Source: Elusimicrobiota bacterium (lineage in GTDB: Bacteria; Elusimicrobiota; UBA8919). From it: a stretch of DNA of 64,000 nucleotides. The notes beneath the pieces are model-generated. The model had not been told where the DNA came from and ran no database searches. It saw nothing but the letters and a program-made list of their open reading frames with translations. Below, piece after piece: positions 16,267 to 25,095 of the stretch. The position numbers were made by a program, and so were the translations under genes. The stretch spans positions 161,943 to 225,942 of the forward strand of contig JAQUMH010000004.1 in assembly GCA_028718185.1 (NCBI GenBank), in the 5' to 3' direction. Position 1 is the stretch's first letter, and every line of letters begins with the position of its first letter.

Positions 16267-17174
16267 TGTAATGGGTTTCTCTTCTTTCTATGTGCTGTTA
16301 TGTGATGTGCTTCTCGCTTTGCTTGATACTTTACTTTTGGTTCAAATAAAGTCATCTGTTGTTCTTCGGGTAATTGTTTCAAATAGTTTGAGATGAAAAG
16401 TTCTTTCCCTTTTTTGTCAGAACCTTTGGTTACGTTTCTCATTCCATAGGTTAAGTTCCAAGGGATTATGTTAGCAAAGGAGAATAACTCCCTGATATAT
16501 TTACTATCATCATAAGTTATGAGCCATTTATGTTTGCAGTTACGCATTGTTTCTGCAAATCTCTTATGATCAAATGATTTATGCATGTTTCCATTCTTTC
16601 CGTATAGTGCAGATTTTGTCGCTGAAAAATAAGGTGGGTCAAGAAAAATAAAAACATTTTCCCCATCTTTTTTAACTAATTCTTCATAGTCAAGATTAGT
16701 GATAGTTGAACCGTTAATTACTTTGGCAAATTGGTTAAGTCGCTGAATACTACTTTTGGTAAAACGTCCCGTAAACGCTCCTTCACTGAAACCACCGCTT
16801 AAACTTGTTCCTGAAAATGTTATTCGATTGTAAATAAAAAAAGCTGCTGCTCTTTCCAAATCGTTAAATCCTTCTATGTTTTTATTTAAAAATTTATGCA
16901 ATTCTTTCCCAACAGGATATTTATTCCGCCATTCATAAACTTTGTCAATTAAAACATCTACATCTTTTTGGGCCATTTCCCAAAACTTAAAAAGTTCTAA
17001 ATAGAGGTCGTTAATCCAAAACTTTTTATTTGGAAATCGTTGTTTGACATAAATAAAAATAGAACCACCACCTAAAAATGGTTCTCTAAATTCATCAAAT
17101 GCCGGCAAAAGAGTTGATATTAACTCAACTGCTCTGCTTTTTCCTCCCGGATATCTTAATGGACTTTTTATCAT
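16257..17174 (-). CDS. D12-class adenine-N6 DNA methyltransferase
   Basis: A 305-residue Dam/D12-family enzyme that protects host DNA by adenine methylation. Motif X is RYPGGKSRAV at the N-terminus, the AdoMet-binding motif I is FREPFLGGGS near residue 28-37, and catalytic motif IV is DPPYFSATKS near residue 178. The tail is lysine- and histidine-rich. Its ATG overlaps the stop of the upstream restriction gene, so the two are coupled. The recognition sequence cannot be read from the protein. Confidence 0.92.
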   Translation of the reverse strand: MIKSPLRYPGGKSRAVELISTLLPAFDEFREPFLGGGSIFIYVKQRFPNKKFWINDLYLELFKFWEMAQKDVDVLIDKVYEWRNKYPVGKELHKFLNKNIEGFNDLERAAAFFIYNRITFSGTSLSGGFSEGAFTGRFTKSSIQRLNQFAKVINGSTITNLDYEELVKKDGENVFIFLDPPYFSATKSALYGKNGNMHKSFDHKRFAETMRNCKHKWLITYDDSKYIRELFSFANIIPWNLTYGMRNVTKGSDKKGKELFISNYLKQLPEEQQMTLFEPKVKYQAKREAHHITAHRKKRNPLHKK

Positions 17175-18289
17175 TTTGAGTGTTGTATTTTAATAATAAA
17201 TTTATTTTGTTTAGCTTCTTTTATTACCGCTTCGATAAGAAGAATTTGAGTTTTTGAAAGATTATTAACCTTGAAGAATTTAGTCAGCTCAGTTTTTGTG
17301 CTATTAGATGAAATGGTTCCTTTAAGTTTTGAAGATGTCAAACATAGTCCTGCTTCACTTTCAATTTTTGTTCCGTTTGCTGTTACATCAGTTAGATTGC
17401 AATACAAAATCATTTTCAGCAAACCGTCTTTGATGTCACCTATACTAGGAAGTATTGCATTTTTACTATGTTTTCCTTCTAATAAACTTACTTTTTTCTT
17501 CGTAATTAGTATCTCATCAACAGTCCAAAAGTACTGTCCACCTAAATAGTTTGTTATTGTAATTTTTGCTTTTGTGAGTGTTGATAAGCTTTCTTTGGGT
17601 TGAAGTGTTACAAATTCTCTTGATTGTGCTTTTTCTGCTTTTCCTCTTGAAAATGCCATAAACAATGAAACATCTTTTCCAATCTTATTTTTAAAATTCC
17701 CCAAACCTCTTGAACCGTGAAGTTTTACGCCTGTTGATTTTTCAATTTTAGTGTAGAAAGATTTTACTTTATTAATAACGTTATGTAAGTTAGTATTGAG
17801 TTCGTTTAAATTCCAATGCAATGCCGAACTATGATATTGTTCAATTTCTTTGATTTTAGAAATGACATATTTATTGTCAAATTGTTGGTTGGTTATTTTT
17901 TGGTCTGCTTTTTCTGCTTTTGTATAATAAGCAAAAATTACAAACACGTCTAACAATGACATTAAAGAAACAGTGTCCCACTGTATAAAATCTCTGTCTC
18001 CTTTTGCTCCTTCGTCTTTTACAATTGGTATGACCGTAATTTTTTTTGAAATGTGTAGAGTATTAAAAACACGTTCAAATGGATATGAACGTGTGCGTTT
18101 TGGTGAAACCCATTTTGAGATAGCAAAACAATGTTTGTTATCTGTAATGAGACAAGATGACGGTGCTTCGTTGATATCAAAATTTTTGATGTCAACTTTC
18201 TTCAAGTTCTCGGATAGAACTATTTTATATTTTATACCTGTTATTTTACCTATTATATTCATTTTGTGTTTACCTATGCTTTTAATCAT
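17171..18289 (-). CDS. Probable type II restriction endonuclease
   Basis: A 372-residue protein with no family I can name. It is placed directly upstream of and overlapping the D12 methyltransferase by 4 bases, the standard type II arrangement. A possible PD-(D/E)xK site is the DEILITKKKVSLLEGKHSK segment near residue 250-268: an acidic residue, a hydrophobic strand and ExK. The following GDIKDGLLKMI helix fits as well. An alternative start is the Met at residue 10, which has an AGG upstream. The restriction role rests mainly on context. Confidence 0.7.
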   Translation of the reverse strand: MIKSIGKHKMNIIGKITGIKYKIVLSENLKKVDIKNFDINEAPSSCLITDNKHCFAISKWVSPKRTRSYPFERVFNTLHISKKITVIPIVKDEGAKGDRDFIQWDTVSLMSLLDVFVIFAYYTKAEKADQKITNQQFDNKYVISKIKEIEQYHSSALHWNLNELNTNLHNVINKVKSFYTKIEKSTGVKLHGSRGLGNFKNKIGKDVSLFMAFSRGKAEKAQSREFVTLQPKESLSTLTKAKITITNYLGGQYFWTVDEILITKKKVSLLEGKHSKNAILPSIGDIKDGLLKMILYCNLTDVTANGTKIESEAGLCLTSSKLKGTISSNSTKTELTKFFKVNNLSKTQILLIEAVIKEAKQNKFIIKIQHSK

Positions 18290-18336
18290 TTTTTGAACAA
18301 CTTTTGTTCAAACCTTAAATAATCATGCAAATCCAT
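18286..18336 (-). CDS. Possible 16-codon leader ORF overlapping the restriction gene start
   Basis: ATG at 18336 opens MDLHDYLRFEQKLFKK and stops with TGA overlapping the restriction-gene ATG as ATGA. A perfect 9-bp palindrome, TTTGAACAA and TTGTTCAAA (18292-18300 and 18304-18312), lies within it. No ribosome site is evident. It may be a leader peptide tuning restriction-gene translation, or chance. Confidence 0.3.
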   Translation of the reverse strand: MDLHDYLRFEQKLFKK

Positions 18337-18376
18337 AACCAATGACTTACTACAATTATATATTACTACTTTTTGC
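18303..18376 (-). promoter_or_regulatory. Shared accessory-operon upstream element, copy 3 (before the restriction gene)
   Basis: Minus strand: AAAAAGTAGTAATATATAAT, then TCATTGGTTATGGATTT, GATTATTTAAG and TTGAACAAAAG. It aligns with copy 1 (6165-6235) over its whole length and with copy 2 at both ends. TATAAT lies at 18360-18355, about 65 bases before the restriction-gene ATG, a promoter-like distance. Confidence 0.6.
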
Positions 18377-18426
18377 GCAATATTCAATTAAAATGTTTTA
18401 ACTAAAAACAAATACATTCAAGTTAA

Positions 18427-18505
18427 GCACGCCAAGGGCGTGCAACTACAAAAATTGAAATTCCTATATGTAAATAAATAGATGCTGAAACGAGTTCAGC
18501 ATGAC
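18427..18505. repeat. Two small palindromic repeats
   Basis: The first (18427-18451) has GCACGCC/GGCGTGC arms followed by AACTACAA and is identical over 25 bp to 29340-29364. The second (18481-18505) has ATGCTGAA and TTCAGCAT arms. Both types are of the small intergenic palindrome kind. The remaining bases 18377-18426 show nothing else. Confidence 0.75.
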
Positions 18506-18551
18506 AAAGTAGAGGTGTTATTCTAAAACATGACTTAAAAAGTCTTGTAGT

Positions 18552-18604
18552 CCCCCCTCATCTTTCATCTTCTCCCCTTTGGGGAGAAGAAAATATTGAG
18601 GAGA
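18552..18604. repeat. Palindromic dispersed repeat (SPQRGED type), copy 2
   Basis: Resembles 3044-3096: CCCCCCTCA near the left end, an inner TCTTCTCCCC / GGGGAGAAGA palindrome and TTGAGGAG at the right end. The last 15 or so codons of the neighbouring glycosyltransferase gene are written in this repeat. Confidence 0.75.
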
Positions 18605-19328
18605 TATTACTTAGCTTTTCATTGATTACTTTTATAATGAAAACTGAGAGTTTTAGGATTCTTGTGATTCGCCAGGGTTGTTGGATTAGACGGAATAGCC
18701 ATTCTATTTGTAATTTTATCATCCAGATTGGTGCGCGTTTTAAATTGCCGGAGAATACGTCATAACTGCCTCCGACACCTACTGCAATCTTTGCACCGAG
18801 TGATTTCAGATTTTTATTAATCCATTTTTCCTGGAATGGGATGTTCAGACCGACGAAAAGGATATCTGCTTTTGATGTTTTTATTTTTGAAATTATCGAT
18901 TCTTCTTTGTCTGAAAAGTATCCGTTATTATATCCTGCTATTTTCAGCTCAGGGAACTTTTCTTTTATATTTTGAACAGCTTTTGTTATAACTTCTTCTT
19001 TTGCACCGAGGAAGAAAACTGAATGGTTGTTTGCTTGTGCGTAATTCAGAAGAAAATTCATAAAATCTATGCCGGGGATTTTTTCTTTTAATGGGGTGTT
19101 TGAAAATTTGGATGCCCAGAATATACCTGAACTTTCAGGTAGGACAAGCGACGCTTTATCAAAGACATTTTTTAGAGCACTGTCTTTTTGGGCTTCTAAA
19201 AGCATTAACGGGTTTGCTGTTATTAGCTGATGCTGGCTACCATCGGTTAGGAAAGTATGTATTAGAGGAAGCGTTTCGTCAAAGGTGACTCTGTCAACTC
19301 TTATTGACAGTATTTTTATTGACTGCAT
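18558..19328 (-). CDS. WecG/TagA/CpsF-family glycosyltransferase
   Basis: A 256-residue member of the GT26 family, which adds ManNAc or a related sugar to undecaprenyl-linked carriers in surface polysaccharide synthesis. Conserved blocks are LITANPLMLLEAQKD, LPESSGIFWASK, VFFLGAKEEV, ADILFVGLNIPFQEKW and GVGGSYDVFSGNLKRAP, ending in the WLFRLIQQPWRI amphipathic helix. The last residues, SSPQRGEDER, are encoded by a dispersed palindromic repeat and are not part of the family. Its ATG overlaps the smc stop (TAATG). Confidence 0.92.
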   Translation of the reverse strand: MQSIKILSIRVDRVTFDETLPLIHTFLTDGSQHQLITANPLMLLEAQKDSALKNVFDKASLVLPESSGIFWASKFSNTPLKEKIPGIDFMNFLLNYAQANNHSVFFLGAKEEVITKAVQNIKEKFPELKIAGYNNGYFSDKEESIISKIKTSKADILFVGLNIPFQEKWINKNLKSLGAKIAVGVGGSYDVFSGNLKRAPIWMIKLQIEWLFRLIQQPWRITRILKLSVFIIKVINEKLSNISSIFSSPQRGEDER

Positions 19329-22300
19329 TATGCGTTGGTACTAACGGTACTGAGAACCGGCTCCCGGTCTCCTTCAAGCTGAACAGATATTATTTTGGAA
19401 ATTCCCAACTCTTCCATAGTTACGCCATAAAGAACATTTGCCGACTCCATTGTGCGTTTATTATGGGTTATAACAAAAAACTGAGAATTCTTTGCAAATT
19501 CTTTCAGCATTCTTGTAAATCGCAAAACATTTGCTTCATCAAGCTGACCGTCTATTTCATCAAGGATACAGAACGGCGCCGGTTTTACAAGATATAATGC
19601 AAACAGGATTGCAATTGCTGTAAGTGTTCTTTCACCGCCTGAAAGCAGAGAGATATGTTGTAACTTTTTTCCCGGCGGTTGTGCAATGATATCAACTCCT
19701 GTTTCAAGTAAATTACCCTCATCTGTTAAAATCAGGTCTGCTTCGCCGCCTTCAAAAAGCTGTTTAAATATATTTCTGAAATTTTCCTGGACTATTGTAA
19801 ACGTTTTCTGGAAATACTGGCGTGTCATCAGGTTTATTTTGTTTATAGTATCGTGAAGGTCTGTTCTTGCTTTTTCCAGGTCTTCTTTTTGTTTTGAAAG
19901 GAAATTATACCGTTGTTCAAGCTGTTCATATTCCTCAGGTGCTGCAAGATTTACTGTGCCGAGCGATTCAATTCTTTTTTTAAGCCGTTCCAGTTCTTCC
20001 GGAGAAATCGCTATTTCCTGATAAGCGTTTATGGCATCTTGTATTTCTATTCCTTTTTCTTCTTTGACACGGGCTTCAATTTGTCTTATTTCAGATGATG
20101 TTCCCGACACGTGACGTTCAACGCTTCTGACTTCATCCTGGATTTTTTGCTGTTGAAACCTTAAATTTTTCAATTCGTTTTCAATGTCTAATATGGAGGT
20201 TTTTATATCGTCCCGTTCTTTTTCAATTTTTCTGAGGACATCGTCCATTGTGTCTTTTGAAACAACAATCTTATTGATTTCTTCAGATGAATCTTTTATG
20301 GTTTTTTCAAATTCCGCTAATTTTTCATTTGAGTTAACAAGCCATTTTTCGGCTTTTTCAACTTCAAAATTTGTAAAATTAATCTTATTGGAAATATCTT
20401 CTGCTTTTTCTTTTAGATGTTGCACTTGTGAATTTTTAACAGAAAAGTCAACTGTCATATCGGTAGTTTCATTTGAAACCTTTCTGAGTTCTTCCTGATA
20501 TTTCTGGATTTGCTCTGTCATCTTAGATAATCTTTCTTTAACTGCTTTCTCAACATTAGCTTTTTCATCAAGCAGGTTATTTACTTCTATTGTGTTTTGC
20601 TCCATCCCTGCTTTCTGTTTCTGAAAATCATCAAATTCCGTAGAAAGAACTTCTAAGAAGTTATTGGTTGTCTTTAATGATTCGTCTGTTATCGATAAGT
20701 CCTTTGTCGTTGTGAATAAATCATTTTTATATGTTTCCACCAAATCAACATTACTTTTCAATGTTACATCAAGATTTGAAATTTCTTGTTGTAAATCATT
20801 GATTACTTTTTCTGACTTTGATACATCTTCATTAACGTTTAATATTTCTTTTTTCAGATGTTCGATTTCATTAGTTATTTCTATACCGCCTTTTTTCAAT
20901 ATTTCTTTCTTTCCGCCCTGGACTATTCCGGGGGTATAAATTATCTCATCCTGAATAGTAGCATTGCTTAAAAGGAACTCTATCACCTTTTTATATTTAG
21001 GGTCTTTAAACTCTATAAAATCAGTAAGTAATTTACCGGTGAAAGCACTGGGATAAGAAATATTCATTTTTTCAATATCGGATAATATCAAAAATGAAGC
21101 CCAGCCTTGATTTTCATTTTTTAACCAGTTTATTACTTCTAATGCCGTATTCTGGGTGTCGCAGATAAGATAATCGCTTTTTTCGCCAAGTACCGACTGG
21201 ACAAACGGAATATCTTCCGGTTTCACTGAAATAACATCACTTACTGTTCCCTTAATTTTATCCCCGAATACTTCTTTTATTTTGGAAATTAATTCGTAAT
21301 TAGAACTGTTGATAACTGTTTTTAACTGCACGCCAAGCTGAACAGAACTATTTTTCTTTTCAAAAAGTTCACTCTGGAGTTTATCAAATGTCTGTTTTAA
21401 TTGTTCTTTTCTTGCATTTTGTTCACTTATTTCTTTTGTTTTCGCATCCAATAATCTCTCAGTTTCAGCGACCTTTTCTTTTAATCCTTTGAAGATTCCT
21501 TCTTTTTCAGTCTTCTGTATCAACAACTGCTCTTTCTGAACACGTATTTTTTCAACACGCTGTTCTATATCCTTAAGAAAATGAGCATTTGAGGATTTCT
21601 TGTTATGTAAATCAGATATTCCTTTTGCTATATTAAATATTTCCTGACGGACATTATCAATTTCACCGGTTAGTTTCAACGTTTCTGCTTCAAGATTGTT
21701 TTTTTCTTCTGTCTTTTTTGAAAGTGTTTCTTTGAAAGAAGAAATTACCTTTTCATATTCCGCTAAATTTTTGGTTACTTCTTCTTGTTCTTTTTTGTAA
21801 TTTTCCAAATCACTCTTACCTTGCTTTATTTCAGCATGTGATTCTTCATTGCGTTTTAGAAAATCAGATTTACCTGCTTCTGCAGCTAAAATCCTCTCTC
21901 TCAATATCTGGATTGTGGAATCCACCTTTCCCGCTTCAGTCCGTTTTAAGATAAGCTCGTCTTCTTTAGATGCCAAAGTCAGCTTTAACTCGGAATATTT
22001 TGCATCTATCTTGTCTATTTCCATTGATACCTGCGATTGTTTTTCGTTTACAGCTTCTAATTCTTTTTGTTTTGCGGCATTTGTATTCTTAGCCTCAAGA
22101 TACTTCTTAACAAGTGAATTGACTTCGTAATTTTTAAGTTCATCGAGATATTTCTGATATTGTTTTGCTTTCCTTGCCTGTGTGTCAAGTTTGCTTTTTT
22201 GTGATTCGAGTTCTACCAGGATATCATTAAGACGCAGCATATCCTGACCGACTTTCTCAAGTTTCCTGAGTGCTTCTTCCCTCTTTGATTTATATTTTGA

Positions 22301-22801
22301 TACTCCGGCTACTTCTTCAAATAAAAACCTTCTTTCTTCAGGTTTAGATTGTAATACAAAATCAATTTTTCCTTGTTCCATTATTGAATATGAATCAGTA
22401 CCAACTCCGGTATCTAAAAACAAATTTCTTATATCTTTAAGCCGGACAGGCACCTTGTTTAACAGATATTCGGATTCACCGGAACGATAAAGACGGCGGG
22501 TTACGCTCACTTCCGAATAATCAATAGGAAGAACGTTCTTGGAATTGTCAAACATAAGAGTTATTTCGCTGAGTGATGTCGCCTTTCTTGTTGTAGTGCC
22601 GTTAAATATTATATCTTCCATTTTTGTGCCACGTAATGATTTTGCCGATTGTTCTCCTAGCACCCATTTTATCGCATCTGTAATGTTTGTTTTTCCACAC
22701 CCGTTAGGTCCTACGATAGCTGTAATACCTCCGCCAAATCCAAGAGTTGTCTTATCGGCAAATGATTTAAAGCCGAAGATTTCCAAATTTTTTAATTGCA
22801 T
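19328..22801 (-). CDS. smc: Chromosome segregation protein SMC
   Basis: A 1157-residue condensin ATPase that organises the chromosome. The N-terminal ATPase half has GPNGCGKTN near residue 32-40. Two long coiled coils (about 165-480 and 660-990) flank a hinge near residues 500-640. The C-terminal half has the LLSGGERTLTAIA signature and Walker B FCILDEIDGQLDEANV; the usual DEVDAxLD reads DEIDGQLD here. The length is normal. No scpA or scpB is next to it. A consensus promoter lies 74 bases upstream. Confidence 0.97.
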   Translation of the reverse strand: MQLKNLEIFGFKSFADKTTLGFGGGITAIVGPNGCGKTNITDAIKWVLGEQSAKSLRGTKMEDIIFNGTTTRKATSLSEITLMFDNSKNVLPIDYSEVSVTRRLYRSGESEYLLNKVPVRLKDIRNLFLDTGVGTDSYSIMEQGKIDFVLQSKPEERRFLFEEVAGVSKYKSKREEALRKLEKVGQDMLRLNDILVELESQKSKLDTQARKAKQYQKYLDELKNYEVNSLVKKYLEAKNTNAAKQKELEAVNEKQSQVSMEIDKIDAKYSELKLTLASKEDELILKRTEAGKVDSTIQILRERILAAEAGKSDFLKRNEESHAEIKQGKSDLENYKKEQEEVTKNLAEYEKVISSFKETLSKKTEEKNNLEAETLKLTGEIDNVRQEIFNIAKGISDLHNKKSSNAHFLKDIEQRVEKIRVQKEQLLIQKTEKEGIFKGLKEKVAETERLLDAKTKEISEQNARKEQLKQTFDKLQSELFEKKNSSVQLGVQLKTVINSSNYELISKIKEVFGDKIKGTVSDVISVKPEDIPFVQSVLGEKSDYLICDTQNTALEVINWLKNENQGWASFLILSDIEKMNISYPSAFTGKLLTDFIEFKDPKYKKVIEFLLSNATIQDEIIYTPGIVQGGKKEILKKGGIEITNEIEHLKKEILNVNEDVSKSEKVINDLQQEISNLDVTLKSNVDLVETYKNDLFTTTKDLSITDESLKTTNNFLEVLSTEFDDFQKQKAGMEQNTIEVNNLLDEKANVEKAVKERLSKMTEQIQKYQEELRKVSNETTDMTVDFSVKNSQVQHLKEKAEDISNKINFTNFEVEKAEKWLVNSNEKLAEFEKTIKDSSEEINKIVVSKDTMDDVLRKIEKERDDIKTSILDIENELKNLRFQQQKIQDEVRSVERHVSGTSSEIRQIEARVKEEKGIEIQDAINAYQEIAISPEELERLKKRIESLGTVNLAAPEEYEQLEQRYNFLSKQKEDLEKARTDLHDTINKINLMTRQYFQKTFTIVQENFRNIFKQLFEGGEADLILTDEGNLLETGVDIIAQPPGKKLQHISLLSGGERTLTAIAILFALYLVKPAPFCILDEIDGQLDEANVLRFTRMLKEFAKNSQFFVITHNKRTMESANVLYGVTMEELGISKIISVQLEGDREPVLSTVSTNA

Positions 22802-22874
22802 GATTTAATACTCCTATTTTGTATTAACTGTCTTTTATTACCAGATTGGTATGTTCTTTTACCATCTTTTAGAA

Positions 22875-22902
22875 ATTATATATAAAAAAATATATTTGTC
22901 AA
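22875..22902 (-). promoter_or_regulatory. Promoter of smc
   Basis: Minus-strand TTGACA (22902-22897), 16 bp, TATAAT (22880-22875), both perfect. The spacer is almost pure A/T with a T7 run like that in the ars promoter. Confidence 0.85.
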
Positions 22903-22936
22903 GTGAAATATGGATTATGAGAATTTTTTATTTTTA

Positions 22937-22961
22937 GACCGTTTAAAAAGTTTAAACGGTC
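22937..22961. repeat. Perfect 11-bp inverted repeat upstream of smc
   Basis: GACCGTTTAAA (22937-22947), a 3-base loop and TTTAAACGGTC (22951-22961). The flank on the minus strand is A-rich, not U-rich, and a T-rich flank occurs only before the stem on the plus strand, so it is not a standard terminator. It lies 35 bases upstream of the smc -35 box. Confidence 0.6.
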
Positions 22962-22963
22962 TT

Positions 22964-23080
22964 GATTACATTCACCCCGATGTTACATCGGGGCAGGAAT
23001 TACGAGAAACGATTACACAGATTACCAGCAGGTCTTAATTCGTGTATTCTTGTTTTTAATCGGTATAATCAGAGATTGTA
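22964..23080. repeat. GATTACA-type dispersed repeat, second copy
   Basis: The first 38 bases (22964-23001) nearly match 6858-6895 and contain CCCCGATGT/ACATCGGGG, here a perfect palindrome. Fragments ACGATTACACAGATTACC and AATCGGTATAATCAGAG follow. With the next repeat it fills most of the 480-base gap 22802-23281. Confidence 0.7.
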
Positions 23081-23145
23081 GGTTTTGAAAAATATTTCAT
23101 TTTGTAAAGAGACTGTTAGCCAAATCAAATTCAGTTTTTGTTGGT

Positions 23146-23220
23146 GTCATTGCGAATGAAATGAAGCAATCTCGTAGTTTTTACGTATAGATTGCCACGG
23201 GCTTTGCCCTCGCAATGACT
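23146..23220. repeat. GTCATTGCGA...CGCAATGAC terminal-inverted repeat element
   Basis: A 75-bp element with GTCATTGCGA at one end and CGCAATGAC at the other. Inside are GAAGCAATCTCG and AGATTGCC, which also face each other, and a CGGGC / GCCCT mini-palindrome. A half-like copy is at 31751-31790. This type of repeat is widespread in diverse bacterial genomes. Confidence 0.75.
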
Positions 23221-23281
23221 TTGGCAACAGCATTTAAACAAACACGGGGAATTAGGAAGAAATTATGATGAAGGTTATTAC

Positions 23282-23980
23282 CTACTTTGTTAGTACCATC
23301 AGGGAATATCCACCTAATAGCCTGACTGCTATGTCTTTATTTAATTTATACATCATTTTACGCGGTAATCTTGCTAATGCTGACTTAAACGAGGTGGCAG
23401 GTAAATCAATAGAACAGGCAGTATAAAAATAATCAAGTATTTCATAACCGGTATCTGCTAATGTGGCTAATGCTGTTTCTTTTGTAAAATAGTGGATATG
23501 CCCCACTTTTTGCCGCTCCCTCATTATCGGGAAGCTTCTAAAAACAGATTGAACAGACAGGTTCAACGGAATATGAAATATTTTATATTGACCTTTTTTA
23601 CGCAAATTTCTTAAAAAGCCAAAATAATCTTCTATATGTTCAAACACATCAATAGCTAAAATTAAATCAAAAAAAGCATTATTGTCCTGGAATATATCTT
23701 TTAATAAAAACTGAAGCCTGTCTTTTTTCCTCTGCTGGCATAACTCAAACGCTTGCGGTGATATTTCATAACCTGAAAAAGTTATATTTGTAGGCATCTG
23801 AGAATACAGTTGATTAAGTATTTCACCGGCACCACAGCCTACTTCACAGATTGTGTTTGGTTGAATGCAGTTTTTCTCTAAGATTTTAATTATTTGTCCG
23901 GCTTTCCAGGGTGAATCCTCGATATGCCATGTCGGATTATTTTTTAAATAATCGCCTTTCTTGTAAATTTCTTCTGTCAT
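23282..23980 (-). CDS. Class I SAM-dependent methyltransferase
   Basis: A 232-residue protein with the Rossmann AdoMet-binding motif ICEVGCGAGEIL near residue 39-50, FSGYEISPQAFELC as motif II with the acidic ligand, and FDLILAIDVFEHIEDY as the Methyltransf_23 post-motif. The C-terminus (residues about 150-232) contains IHYFTKETALATLADTGY, typical of methyltransferases that act on lipids, sugars or natural products. The substrate is unknown. It stands 34 bases upstream of acr3 in the convergent-free minus series, and may be read from the ars operon or separately. Confidence 0.85.
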   Translation of the reverse strand: MTEEIYKKGDYLKNNPTWHIEDSPWKAGQIIKILEKNCIQPNTICEVGCGAGEILNQLYSQMPTNITFSGYEISPQAFELCQQRKKDRLQFLLKDIFQDNNAFFDLILAIDVFEHIEDYFGFLRNLRKKGQYKIFHIPLNLSVQSVFRSFPIMRERQKVGHIHYFTKETALATLADTGYEILDYFYTACSIDLPATSFKSALARLPRKMMYKLNKDIAVRLLGGYSLMVLTK

Positions 23981-24014
23981 AATAATAACGATTTTACTTA
24001 ATATTTTCTATAAA

Positions 24015-25070
24015 TCAAGATTTTGCCGGTAGAAAATATTTCTTTTTAAAATACAAAGCTAAATTTACTAAGGTAATTAGAACAGGGACTTCTACCAAAG
24101 GACCAATTATTGCGGTAAAAGCAACACCTGAATTTATTCCAAAAACAGCAATAGAAACTGCTATCGCCAGTTCAAAATTGTTGCTTGCGGCAGTAAAAGA
24201 AAGGGTTGCAGTTTTACAGTAACCTGCACCAATCTTGTTTCCCATGTAAAACGAGACCAGAAACATAATTACAAAATAGAGCAAAAGCGGAATGGCAATC
24301 CTTAAAACATCCATGGGTATTTTTACAATATATTCTCCTTTAAGTGAAAACATTACGACTATTGTAAAAAGAAGTGCAATAAGCGTTATCGGGCTTATCC
24401 TTGGAATAAATTCCGCATGGTACCACTCTTTACTTTTGATTTTGAGCAATCTGAAACGGGTTATTATTCCTGCTAAAAACGGAATACCGAGATAGATAAA
24501 AACACTTTTTGCTATCTGCCCGATAGTTATATTTACAACTGCACCTTTAAGTCCGAACCAACCCGGCAAAATTGTTACAAAAACATAAGCATAAACGGAA
24601 AAAAACAGGACCTGAAAAATTGAGTTAAAAGCAACCAGTCCGGCACAATATTCTGTGTCCCCGCAAGCTAAATCATTCCAGACAATTACCATTGCAATAC
24701 ATCTTGCAAGACCAATCATAATAAGTCCGACCATATATTCCGGGTAATTTCTTAAAAATATTATCGCCAGAAGAAACATTAAAACCGGGCCTATGAGCCA
24801 GTTTTGAACAAGTGAGAGTATAAGAATTTTGACATCCTTGAAAACATCACCAAGCTCTTCATATTTCACCTTTGCCAAAGGCGGATACATCATAAGGATA
24901 AGACCTATTGCTATTGGGATGTTTGTTGTTCCAACCTGAAATTTATCCCAGAAACTAACAATATTCGGATAAAGATATCCTGAAAAAACACCGATACCCA
25001 TTGCTAAAAATATCCATAATGTCAAATACCTGTCTAAAAATGAAATCCGTTTTATAATCCCTTCTGTCAT
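24015..25070 (-). CDS. acr3: Arsenite efflux permease, ACR3 family
   Basis: A 351-residue carrier with about ten membrane helices that exports arsenite. Family blocks include [15 protein letters not shown] near residue 60, [19 protein letters not shown] near residue 122, with the conserved cysteine in GLARC, and [16 protein letters not shown] near residue 292. GGAGGCAGCG directly before the second Met places the start at 25070 rather than the in-frame TTG 12 bases higher. It is the last gene of the arsenic operon, whose reductase makes arsenite for this pump. A hairpin occupies the space before its ribosome site. Confidence 0.93.
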   Translation of the reverse strand: MTEGIIKRISFLDRYLTLWIFLAMGIGVFSGYLYPNIVSFWDKFQVGTTNIPIAIGLILMMYPPLAKVKYEELGDVFKDVKILILSLVQNWLIGPVLMFLLAIIFLRNYPEYMVGLIMIGLARCIAMVIVWNDLACGDTEYCAGLVAFNSIFQVLFFSVYAYVFVTILPGWFGLKGAVVNITIGQIAKSVFIYLGIPFLAGIITRFRLLKIKSKEWYHAEFIPRISPITLIALLFTIVVMFSLKGEYIVKIPMDVLRIAIPLLLYFVIMFLVSFYMGNKIGAGYCKTATLSFTAASNNFELAIAVSIAVFGINSGVAFTAIIGPLVEVPVLITLVNLALYFKKKYFLPAKS

Positions 25071-25095
25071 CGCTGCCTCCAAAAGTGTGGGCTAC

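Noticed and set aside
5164..18376. Complete mobile element (transposon, integrative element or prophage)
   Set aside because: No transposase, phage integrase, relaxase or structural phage gene is present; the shared upstream elements alone do not define an element.
22937..22961. Rho-independent terminator
   Set aside because: The stem is strong, but neither strand has a U-tract after it.
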